Positions 30,344-37,913 of a stretch of 64,000 bases of DNA are shown here, in pieces. How positions within the stretch are numbered: position 1 is the first letter of the stretch; the number at the start of each line of letters is the position of its first letter. The stretch covers positions 186,001 through 250,000 of the forward strand of contig NZ_VCNA01000005.1 of NCBI RefSeq assembly GCF_006170445.1. The letters are read 5' to 3'. Origin of the DNA: Brevibacillus dissolubilis. Lineage in GTDB: Bacteria; Bacillota; Bacilli; Brevibacillales; Brevibacillaceae. A model generated the notes under the pieces. The model was not told the DNA's origin. It did not search any database and saw only the letters and a program-made list of their open reading frames with translations. The position numbers and the translations under genes were made by a program.

Positions 30344-32335
30344 ATGCGACGGTTCGGCCTGTTTGGCATGGTAGTGATAGCGATAGCAGCAGTTGGATTT
30401 ATCTATTGGGATGATATTGATATGCAATACGGTTATACACCATCGATAAATAAGGTAAAGACGGGTACGACCACGCTCGCCCGTGAGCAAGCGTACGATG
30501 TCTGGGGGCACACGATCAGCCCGGCTCAGGCGATGAAGCTTCAAGCTACCGAGCAGGGCAGGCGCATGCTCTCCAGCGAAAATGGGGCGATTGCAATCAC
30601 GCCTGAGCTGCTCCAGTTGGGACGAACCACCTTTTATGAAGAGACGTTCAACAATGAGGATTTCCTCACCGATGTCATGGGAGTGATCGACGGTCCACTG
30701 CAAATCACCAATCTTACCAAGGCAATCATGGAGCTGAAGGGACAAGGAACGACCAATCTGCGGGTGGAGCTGGCAGAGGATTTCACGGCTGGCGGCAAAA
30801 CCTATAAAAAAGGCGAAAAGATCGATACGGGCCTCGATGTGCCCAAGGGCGCGATGATGCCGCTGGGGATGCCGATCAGCTTAGAAGATGGGCGTCCGAA
30901 AGCGGGGATCACCTGTGCCGCCTGCCATGCCACAGTCGATCGGGAAACAGGGATGGTCATCGAGGGTGCTCCCAATGACGATCTCAACGCAGGGATGCTT
31001 CTTGCACTGGGTACCAACTCCGCGTCTTATTTTACGCATACGGATCTTGGGAATCTCCGCGCCTATATGGATAAGCTGCGTCCGGTCACGACCACGGAAG
31101 GTCAGACGGCCTACCTGCCAGACCCGAAAAAGCTGGAGCAGGCGGTCGACGATGTATTCGTGAAGTGGCCACGCGGTACGTTTGACTCGTCTACCGATCT
31201 CAAATCAAACCCGACTTCCAACCCAGATTCCTTCACCAAAGGAGGGCATCCCTACGGCTGGAGCGGCTTCGCCATGGCAGGACCGTTCAAAGGATTAAGT
31301 GTGCTCAATAACAATGTACACTCTCAAAACTCAGATACACTCGTGCAGGCCGAGGTCAGCCAACAGCTGTTTAACCTCGACAAAGAAGTCTATATGGGAA
31401 TCATCCTGCAAAATGCGGCAAATCCGAAGTACCGCTACGATCCGAAGAGCGGCGAGCAGCCAAGCAAGTTTTTTCAGCGAGTAGATCCGACTCCAGGCGT
31501 TCTTGGGATGAATGAAGTCATCGAACCGCCCAACTTTCCCAAGGTTACGCTCATGGCGCCAGATACGATGTTTCTCAGCTCTCCAGGCTACAAGCTAGGG
31601 GAGCAGGTCAATGCGTTATCCGCTTGGCAGAATTCACTCGTTCCGCCAAAGCCTGCCACCAAGATAGCGGCAGAGCCTCTAGGAGAGGACGTCTTCACCC
31701 GTGCCGGCTGTATCAAGTGCCATGCCGGGGAAGCCTACACCAACAACCGGATTATCCCAGCCAATGTGATCAAGACCGAGCCAAGCCGCGCCTCTGCCTT
31801 TAAGAAGACGGAAAAAGTCTTCGGCCCGGCCATGTTTTACACACTGGACACTCCTGTGCCGATCCCGCAGGACGCAAAGACTGTCAAGGTTCCGAGCGAC
31901 TTCATCGATCCCGAGCAGGTGAAGCTCGCCTATGCTCAGGGCAATTCCCCCGGAGGCTACAAAGTCAAAGGCTTAATCGGCCTCGCCGTCAGCGCTCCGT
32001 ACCTGCATGACTCAGGTGTCGCCGTAGGCAAAGATATCAACACCCAGCTTGGTGTTGCCAACACCGTCAACAAAAACATCCCCGTCGACCCCGCCAACAG
32101 CCTCCGCGCCATGGTCGACCGCGACCTCCGTACCAAGGTGATCGCCTCCAACCAAGCAGATCCGGACCTGCGCTACGTCCATGTGACCGGGCAAGGGCAT
32201 GAGTTCTGGGTAGATGAGAAGGCAGGGTTTACCAAAGCGGAGCAGGATGCGCTGGTACGGTATTTGATGTATTTGGAGCGCAGACCTGCCGCGGGTGGGA
32301 ATGACACAGATGTGAAGAAGAACGGTAGGAAATAA
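30344..32335 (+). CDS. Membrane-anchored di-haem c-type cytochrome domain protein
   Basis: A 663-aa protein with an N-terminal membrane anchor (RRFGLFGMVVIAIAAVGFIYW) and two CxxCH haem c sites: C191-A-A-C194-H195 and C456-I-K-C459-H460. The region between has no domain I recognise; the second site lies in a mono-haem cytochrome fold with LIGLAVSAPYLHDSG. Related bacillal proteins are annotated only as electron transport proteins. It would face the outside of the cytoplasmic membrane. The Pro/Lys-rich end is unusual. ATG 30344 has AAGGAGG upstream; the frame from 30302 has none. Electron donor and acceptor are unknown. Confidence 0.78.
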   Translation: MRRFGLFGMVVIAIAAVGFIYWDDIDMQYGYTPSINKVKTGTTTLAREQAYDVWGHTISPAQAMKLQATEQGRRMLSSENGAIAITPELLQLGRTTFYEETFNNEDFLTDVMGVIDGPLQITNLTKAIMELKGQGTTNLRVELAEDFTAGGKTYKKGEKIDTGLDVPKGAMMPLGMPISLEDGRPKAGITCAACHATVDRETGMVIEGAPNDDLNAGMLLALGTNSASYFTHTDLGNLRAYMDKLRPVTTTEGQTAYLPDPKKLEQAVDDVFVKWPRGTFDSSTDLKSNPTSNPDSFTKGGHPYGWSGFAMAGPFKGLSVLNNNVHSQNSDTLVQAEVSQQLFNLDKEVYMGIILQNAANPKYRYDPKSGEQPSKFFQRVDPTPGVLGMNEVIEPPNFPKVTLMAPDTMFLSSPGYKLGEQVNALSAWQNSLVPPKPATKIAAEPLGEDVFTRAGCIKCHAGEAYTNNRIIPANVIKTEPSRASAFKKTEKVFGPAMFYTLDTPVPIPQDAKTVKVPSDFIDPEQVKLAYAQGNSPGGYKVKGLIGLAVSAPYLHDSGVAVGKDINTQLGVANTVNKNIPVDPANSLRAMVDRDLRTKVIASNQADPDLRYVHVTGQGHEFWVDEKAGFTKAEQDALVRYLMYLERRPAAGGNDTDVKKNGRK

Positions 32336-32340
32336 AGAAG

Positions 32341-32380
32341 AGCCTGTCCGATTGTGCTAAAAGCACGGGACAGGCTTCTT
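32341..32380 (+). terminator. Terminator after the cytochrome gene
   Basis: AGCCTGTCC pairs with GGACAGGCT and encloses an inner GTGCT/AGCAC stem, then TCTT. Confidence 0.82.
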
Positions 32381-32429
32381 CGTTGTCTTTTCATCTTTTT
32401 TCATTTGATCATCACCAAAAGCTGGTGGG

Positions 32430-32548
32430 AGAGCGGGCGGCTGGCAAGAGGCGAGGCTCTTTTTCCGCAGCGGACATCCCCTACTTCCACGCAGTGTTCA
32501 AACAAGCCAAGCAGCTTGCCAGCCGCCCGTTCTCCCCGCATCCACACC
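32430..32548. repeat. Palindromic repeat element, copy related to 61520-61945
   Basis: GGAGAGCGGGCGGCTGGCAAG and its near inverse CTTGCCAGCCGCCCGTTCTCC lie about 70 bases apart and would form a large hairpin. The same GCGGCTGGCAAG / TTGCCAGCCGC core occurs in the intergenic region at 61520-61945. Confidence 0.7.
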
Positions 32549-32574
32549 CACTCCCTACGGGATAAAAATAAAAA

Positions 32575-32600
32575 AAGACCGGAGCCAACGCCCCGATCCT
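32575..32600 (-). terminator. Terminator of the metzincin operon
   Basis: On the minus strand GATCGGGG pairs with CTCCGGTC, followed by a T run (TTTTTTTATTTTTA). It lies just past the stop of the 196-aa exported protein. Confidence 0.75.
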
Positions 32601-32620
32601 TTTCATCAATCAACCATAAC

Positions 32621-33211
32621 TTATTTCCCGTATTTCGCCACAACTTCGCCTTTCAGCTTGTTAAACTGACCAGCCATGTCACCGAAGTACTCCTTGCCTT
32701 CCAGCTCACTGAAGGAGTGAGCATTCACTTGAGTCGCAGCCTCGGTGATGTTGAGGTCATGCTTGCCTTGGTACATCCCAACCAGCACATAGCCCTCGCC
32801 ATTCATGTCTGGACGCAGGAACAGCACGTATTTGCCTTTTTCATCCATCAGGTTGTAGCCTTCGATCGCTTGATACAGACCATCACCGGTGAAAGCCGGC
32901 TCATATACGTTCAGGGTTTGTCCTTTTTTCACGTCACCCTTGTGTACTTTTTTAATTTCGACGAAGGTTTCGGACGCTTTTTGTACGCTTTCGCCGACCT
33001 TCCATTCTTTCAGGCCGCGCTTGCCGTTGAACTTCGCTTCGACGACGATTGGCGCGTATTTTTCCATTTCTTCAAGAGAGTTGAACACCACGTAGTCAGC
33101 TTCAACGGAAGAAACTGTGAGATCAGCGCTCGCGGTATAAGTTTGTACGGCGCTCACACCTGCAAAAGAAAGAACGGTCGCAGCAAAGGCAACTGCCAGA
33201 TATTTTTTCAT
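32621..33211 (-). CDS. Exported protein, second gene of the metzincin operon
   Basis: A 196-aa protein with a clear signal peptide (MKKYLAVAFAATVLSFAGVSAVQTYTASA). The mature part has a beta-rich look: EKYAPIVVEAKF, GQTLNVYEPAF, GYNLMDEKGKYVLFLRP, VLVGMYQGKHDLN. The blocks VYEPA, GY-LM, LFL and YQGK recur in the exported protein at 37160-37753, so the two are paralogues. It lies 28 bases after a metzincin gene on the same strand and is probably co-transcribed; a role as substrate, inhibitor or chaperone of the protease is possible but unproven. Confidence 0.7.
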   Translation of the reverse strand: MKKYLAVAFAATVLSFAGVSAVQTYTASADLTVSSVEADYVVFNSLEEMEKYAPIVVEAKFNGKRGLKEWKVGESVQKASETFVEIKKVHKGDVKKGQTLNVYEPAFTGDGLYQAIEGYNLMDEKGKYVLFLRPDMNGEGYVLVGMYQGKHDLNITEAATQVNAHSFSELEGKEYFGDMAGQFNKLKGEVVAKYGK

Positions 33212-33239
33212 AGGTTGACCCCTCCGTTACTTTTTCAAA

Positions 33240-33821
33240 TTAGTATTTCCACTGCAGATTGCTGATGTCGAGGCTGGTTGGGTTGGTATAGGTGTACAAG
33301 CCTTGCTTCATGACAGAGTCGGTTGCAGAGTCTTGGTGCATCAGACCGAGAGAGTGACCGAACTCATGCACAGTGGTTTTATGACGGTTGGCGGTGGAGT
33401 AGCCATAGTAATCCATGTAGTAGTCGTTGAGACGGATTTGGACCATGTCCCAGCCTTCGTTCACTCCAGCGGATACATAGGAAGTGCCGCCGCGTTTGAA
33501 TGGATCGATGATGCCGGCGAAGTCAAGACCATAGTTACCTGCGAAGGCGCGAATCATAGGATCGGAGCCAGCGCTGGTGTAGCCGATGTTGGCACTGGAG
33601 ATTCCATCGTAGTCGGCTTTTGCGTCAGAGGCGAATGTACCGTAGCCGAGGTTGCCTACGCTCGCGTCTTGATAGTAAGACATGCTGCTGACTTCCGTAG
33701 CGGAAAGACCACCGCCAAAAAATGCGGCAGAGCCGCTGAGTGGAGCAGCGTACGCGATGCCTGCGCCTGCCATCATACCCATTGCTACAGAGAGACTTAA
33801 TGCCTTGTTCTTCATAGACAT
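33240..33821 (-). CDS. Secreted metzincin-type zinc metalloprotease
   Basis: A 193-aa protein with a signal peptide ending near AYA (residue about 25). The zinc site is complete: H152-E153-F-G-H156-S-L-G159-L-M-H162, followed by a Met-turn at SVMK (M171). This HExxHxxGxxH pattern defines metzincins (matrixin/M10-like). The mature domain is small, about 165 residues, with no obvious propeptide cysteine switch and no wall-binding domain, so it should be released. GGGAGGTAG precedes the ATG. The next gene on this strand encodes a secreted companion. Confidence 0.85.
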   Translation of the reverse strand: MSMKNKALSLSVAMGMMAGAGIAYAAPLSGSAAFFGGGLSATEVSSMSYYQDASVGNLGYGTFASDAKADYDGISSANIGYTSAGSDPMIRAFAGNYGLDFAGIIDPFKRGGTSYVSAGVNEGWDMVQIRLNDYYMDYYGYSTANRHKTTVHEFGHSLGLMHQDSATDSVMKQGLYTYTNPTSLDISNLQWKY

Positions 33822-34065
33822 ACTTGTCTACCTCCCATATGATCGTTTTCCTTTCAACTTGTCCACAACGAACGGAACAATGAAAATACAGTGAGTTAAA
33901 TTATGTAAGTTTTCCGTAAATTGTAAACTATTAATATATTATCATATGCTTCTTTAATTGCAAGATTGTTACAAATGTTTTTGGGCGGGTTTTATCGACA
34001 AATTTCGTTTTCGCAGGCGAACCCTTGGCGATACTGGATGGAAAAGGGGTAAGAGGGGTGTCTTG

Positions 34066-35898
34066 ATGAAATTGATGATGACCGCCAAGCGGCGCAGTTT
34101 TGTGATTTTACTGGTGATGACCCTTGTCTGGATGGGTCTGTTGGGAAGGCTGTGGTGGATTCAGTTGGGATCGCCGCACCGTTTTTCCCCGCATCAGGTG
34201 AATCTTGTCAAAGCAGCGGTCAAGCAGCGTCAACAGACCATCATCCTCAACATCGGACGCGGTGATATCCTTGACCGGAACGGGGCATCGTTTACAGGGC
34301 AGGAGCAGAAGGGCCTGATCATTTTCCCGCTGGCGCGCGGCAGTCTGGAAGGGACGGAGGCGCTTGCGAAGGTGGCTGATATCATCAACCAGCCGAAGGA
34401 GCGGATTCAGCAGGTGGTGATGACAGGCAAAAGCCCAGCCGCTCTGCGCGACGAACACAACAACATCATCGAACTGACCGATCGGCAGGCAGAGGATATC
34501 AACAAGCTCAAGATCCCCGGAATCATGGCACTGGCTGTCACCGACCGCTATCGGCAGGACGCTGTCGCCAAGCACGTCATCGGCTATCTAAGCCAGAATC
34601 CGGACTTGGTCAAATCCGAGTACCAGTTCGAATACGAGACAGGCAAAATGACAGAGGACAGCCTCTTGGGCGCATCTGGCGTGGAGCGGACCTTTGACCG
34701 TTTTCTCCAAGGGGTGGAGCCGCCGTCCAGCTTGTCCTATTACGTGGATGGTCGGGGTGTCCCACTGCGCGGGCTGGATGTCCGTTATACGTATAACCAA
34801 AACAGCTTCTACCCGCTGTCGATCGTCACCACACTTAACCGTGAATTGCAGCGGGATATGGAGCAGGTCGCCGATGATTACGGCATGCGCGAAGGCTCTA
34901 TCGTCATCCTCGACATCCAATCGGGTGATGTGCTGTCGATGGTGAGCCGCCCCAGCTATGATCCGAGCCATGTCAACGTGAATAAAGACAACTGGCAGAA
35001 TCACGCGGTCAAGCAGCTGCCGCCGGGTTCGATTTTTAAAACCGTGGTCGCTGCCGCCGCTTTGGCCGAAGGGGTAGTCTCCCCGACCGACGAGTTCCTC
35101 TGCGAAGGCGAATACGGCAAGTACGGTTTTTCTTGCTGGAAAAAAGAAGGGCACGGCCACTTGACGATGCAAGAAGCCTTTGCCCAGTCGTGTAATATCA
35201 GCTTTGCCGAGATCGCCAAGCGGGTCGGCGGTCCCAAGGTAGAGGAGTACGCCAAAAAGCTTGGCATCACAGCACCAGCCGGTTGGTCTGCGCCGTATCT
35301 GTACAAGATCCAGAATTTCCGCCAGATCGATGGAGAGGAAAAAGGCAACGTCTTCAGTCCGGAGGTCTCTCATCATGATGAGGGCGTGCTGATTCAGACC
35401 GCGATTGGTCAGCGGGATGTGCGGATGACCCCGCTGCAGGCTGCCAACATGATGGCGACCATCGCCCGCGGCGGCAAGCAGGGGCAGGTGCGTCTCGTCT
35501 CAGACATCACCTACAAGAACGGGATCAACTTCCATCACTTTTCCCCCAAGATCGATGAGAAGAGCAGCATTGACCCCGTGACGACCCGCAAGCTGACCCG
35601 GATGCTTCAGGAAGTAGTGAATTCAGGCACAGGTACAGCGCTTCGTGATCTGCCGATGCCAGTCGCCGGGAAAAGCGGCACCGCCGAAGTCACCATCAAG
35701 GGGGAGGCTCGCACGCATCATTGGTTCGCCGGGTTTGCCCCAGCCAATGAGCCGCGTTTTGCCATCGCGGTGGTGGTGGAGAATCTGCCCACGTATGGGA
35801 CCCACCAGGCTACCCAAGTTTTCGGGAAAGCTGTTCGCGCGTTATCCGATCGATTAGAGCAATCTGCTTCACCTCAAGTAGCGACTTCTCATAGATAA
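34066..35898 (+). CDS. pbpI: Class B penicillin-binding protein (PbpI/YrrR-like)
   Basis: A 610-aa peptidoglycan transpeptidase. One N-terminal membrane helix (FVILLVMTLVWMGLLGRLWWI), a dimerisation domain (DILDRNG, YRQDAVAKHVIGYLSQ), and the transpeptidase domain with S322-I-F-K325, S375-C-N377 and K536-S-G538. No PASTA domains, so not SpoVD-like at the C-terminus. B. subtilis yrrR (pbpI) lies downstream of udk, which supports the name. Start ATG 34066 follows GAGGGGTG; the frame open from 33958 has no SD. Its 3' end overlaps the convergent JAB gene by 89 bases. Confidence 0.9.
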   Translation: MKLMMTAKRRSFVILLVMTLVWMGLLGRLWWIQLGSPHRFSPHQVNLVKAAVKQRQQTIILNIGRGDILDRNGASFTGQEQKGLIIFPLARGSLEGTEALAKVADIINQPKERIQQVVMTGKSPAALRDEHNNIIELTDRQAEDINKLKIPGIMALAVTDRYRQDAVAKHVIGYLSQNPDLVKSEYQFEYETGKMTEDSLLGASGVERTFDRFLQGVEPPSSLSYYVDGRGVPLRGLDVRYTYNQNSFYPLSIVTTLNRELQRDMEQVADDYGMREGSIVILDIQSGDVLSMVSRPSYDPSHVNVNKDNWQNHAVKQLPPGSIFKTVVAAAALAEGVVSPTDEFLCEGEYGKYGFSCWKKEGHGHLTMQEAFAQSCNISFAEIAKRVGGPKVEEYAKKLGITAPAGWSAPYLYKIQNFRQIDGEEKGNVFSPEVSHHDEGVLIQTAIGQRDVRMTPLQAANMMATIARGGKQGQVRLVSDITYKNGINFHHFSPKIDEKSSIDPVTTRKLTRMLQEVVNSGTGTALRDLPMPVAGKSGTAEVTIKGEARTHHWFAGFAPANEPRFAIAVVVENLPTYGTHQATQVFGKAVRALSDRLEQSASPQVATSHR

Positions 35899-36307
35899 AC
35901 GCCCGTGCCTGCACCTGCCCGCGCTTATTGAGACCCGCGATCAGCATGACAGGGGAGAGAGAGGCGTACTTACGCTTGAGGGTCTTTTGAAAAATCGTCA
36001 TCCGATCACCCCGGCTCGGAGTCAGGCGACGGATCGTATGACTGTGCCAGTCCCCGATGTACTGAAGCCGCCCTGCGCTCTGTGTTCTGACTTTGCGCAC
36101 CACTTTGTTGATATGCCGCTCGTCGAACAAGACCGCATTGGGGTGCTGGATCGCATTGGGCCCTGGAGTGCCCGCATAGGCGATGATCCATTCGCCATTG
36201 TCCATCTGAAAGCCCATCAAAGCCCCGCCTGTCTCAACATGCTGGGCGCTTTGGACGGCATCCTCAATCTGTTTCCACGCTCGTTTGGTGATATACAGCG
36301 TCGTCAT
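35810..36307 (-). CDS. JAB1/MPN-family zinc metalloprotease
   Basis: A 165-aa protein with a complete JAMM site: E25 in VETGGALMG, H88-S-H90 in GDWHSHT, S98 and D101 in TPSRGD. JAMM proteases hydrolyse isopeptide or peptide bonds; bacterial relatives act on ubiquitin-like or sulfur-carrier proteins, but no such partner is visible here. No signal peptide. The 3' end overlaps the end of pbpI by 89 bases on the opposite strand, and a GGAGGTTG SD lies before the start. Substrate unknown. Confidence 0.82.
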   Translation of the reverse strand: MTTLYITKRAWKQIEDAVQSAQHVETGGALMGFQMDNGEWIIAYAGTPGPNAIQHPNAVLFDERHINKVVRKVRTQSAGRLQYIGDWHSHTIRRLTPSRGDRMTIFQKTLKRKYASLSPVMLIAGLNKRGQVQARAFIYEKSLLEVKQIALIDRITREQLSRKLG

Positions 36308-36402
36308 CTGGCCGTCAACCTCCTTGCGCTGTTCCCTACTATCGTATGTACAACAAGGCGCGGGCGGTACGGATTGGACGGAGGGAAGATCATCCTACAA
36401 CC

Positions 36403-36456
36403 ACAAAAAGCCGGAGATTCTGCCGCCATCCCTGTGCAGAAGCCCCGGCTTTTTGC
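36403..36456 (-). terminator. Bidirectional terminator upstream of the JAB gene
   Basis: CAAAAAGCCGG and CCGGCTTTTTG flank a 30-base loop. On the minus strand it separates the coiled-coil gene from the JAB gene. Confidence 0.7.
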
Positions 36457-36544
36457 CGTTTTTCATTCCCGTATGATTCTTTGTCAGTCACAACAACCGC
36501 AAAGCATCGTCCAACCAAGCAAGTACCGTCTGCCCTCTCCTTTC

Positions 36545-36883
36545 TTACTGCATCGGATCAGATGCTGTCGCTCCATCCTGCACCACGATTGGCGGCTGAT
36601 CAAAGCCCGTCCAATCGGTGCCCGCTCCATCCATCTCCGTATAGCGCAAGTGAATGGTGATCTTGGTGCGCTCATGCAGTTCGCCCACTAGTAGCGTATG
36701 GTTAGACGCAAGCACGTCCACTTTTGTTTTCAGACTGTCAAGATCGTCCTTGATCTCGGTCAGCTCCATACTCATCTGGGTTAGATCTGTGCGGAACTCG
36801 GCCATCTGCGCCCGGAACTCCAGCACATCATCCCGCACCATATCCAATCTGCTCTCCAACTCGATCGCACTCCCTTTACTCAT
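36545..36883 (-). CDS. Small coiled-coil protein of unknown function
   Basis: A 112-aa protein. Residues about 5-65 (IELESRLDMVRDDVLEFRAQMAEFRTDLTQMSMELTEIKDDLDSL) form a strong heptad pattern; the C-terminus is hydrophilic. No signal peptide. Start ATG 36883 follows GGGAGTG nine bases upstream; the frame opens at 36928 but that start has no SD. I cannot name a family; such proteins often act as adaptors or structural scaffolds. Confidence 0.6.
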   Translation of the reverse strand: MSKGSAIELESRLDMVRDDVLEFRAQMAEFRTDLTQMSMELTEIKDDLDSLKTKVDVLASNHTLLVGELHERTKITIHLRYTEMDGAGTDWTGFDQPPIVVQDGATASDPMQ

Positions 36884-37159
36884 CGCAGCAACACTCCCGT
36901 CTCTCTCTAGGGTTTCCACGTCCCCCATAAAAGAAGCGTAGCATTGCTTAAAAACTTTCCATGGGGCAAAAAAAGCTTATTTTTTTGAATAACGATCAGC
37001 AATCTTTTTTATCGCGTACGGCAAGAGGTGTATACACAAGCATCGTTGATAGCATGTAACAAGTTAGAATGGTATCTCGTCAAAAGTATTGCTGGCGATA
37101 TCAACGAGTTCGAGTTTACCTGTAACGGTGGGATATTAGGTAGTAGGAGCGGGTGATTC

Positions 37160-37753
37160 ATGAAAAAGAACATCATGAAAATGGTAGCGCTTGGAACACT
37201 TGGTCTAGTGGTAGGAGTAGGTTCCTATCAACTGTTCAAAACGGATGTTGCGATCGGTTATACATCCTCCCGACAATTCGAAAATATCGGCGAGCTCCAT
37301 GAAAAAGCAAAACTGATTGTTACCGGAGAAGTTGTGACCCAACAAGTCGAACCCATGCAGAATGAGCAATTGGGTATCACGATGGATGCGTTAACCAAAA
37401 CTACTTTTAAAATCAACAAAGTATACAAAAACGATAAAACAACGCAATTCAAACCGGGTGACGAGATTACCGTCTATGAGCCAGCTGGAATTGTTGAGGA
37501 AGGAATAGCTGATACGTATTTCTCAACAGATGGATATCGACTTATGGAAAAAGACGCAACATACCTCTTGTTTTTAGAAAGTGGTGTGAAGCAAGGAGAC
37601 TGGGTGGTCTATGGTTACCAAGGTAAGTACAATATTGATAAAAAGGATCGCGATGAAGCCAAGTTTCTTCAAGGCCATTATAAGGTCCGGTTCGATAAGC
37701 TGCAAAGGGAAGCCAAGGAGAAGTACGATTCCTTCGCACAGGAAACGCTATAG
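37160..37753 (+). CDS. Exported protein, paralogue of the metzincin companion
   Basis: A 197-aa protein with an N-terminal signal or anchor (MKMVALGTLGLVVGVGSYQLF). It shares VYEPA, GYRLMEKDATYLLFL and YQGKYN, in the same order and spacing, with the exported protein at 32621-33211. No catalytic motif is visible. It is a single gene here, with a GGAGCGGGTG SD and its own terminator, so its expression is uncoupled from the protease. Function unknown. Confidence 0.68.
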   Translation: MKKNIMKMVALGTLGLVVGVGSYQLFKTDVAIGYTSSRQFENIGELHEKAKLIVTGEVVTQQVEPMQNEQLGITMDALTKTTFKINKVYKNDKTTQFKPGDEITVYEPAGIVEEGIADTYFSTDGYRLMEKDATYLLFLESGVKQGDWVVYGYQGKYNIDKKDRDEAKFLQGHYKVRFDKLQREAKEKYDSFAQETL

Positions 37754-37756
37754 AGA

Positions 37757-37798
37757 GGACGTTGCCTTGACCACAATGCAAGGGCGTCCTTTTTTCAT
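37757..37798 (+). terminator. Terminator after the paralogue gene
   Basis: GGACGTTGCCTTG pairs with CAAGGGCGTCC around a nine-base loop, followed by six T. Confidence 0.85.
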
Positions 37799-37913
37799 TT
37801 CAAAGATAAACATTGACCTTTTCCCCAAAACGTTCTTAAATGGGAATGATATCATACTCATTTTTTGAAGATTTACACAAATCTGCTTTTATGGAAAAAG
37901 GAGGAGCAGCAAC

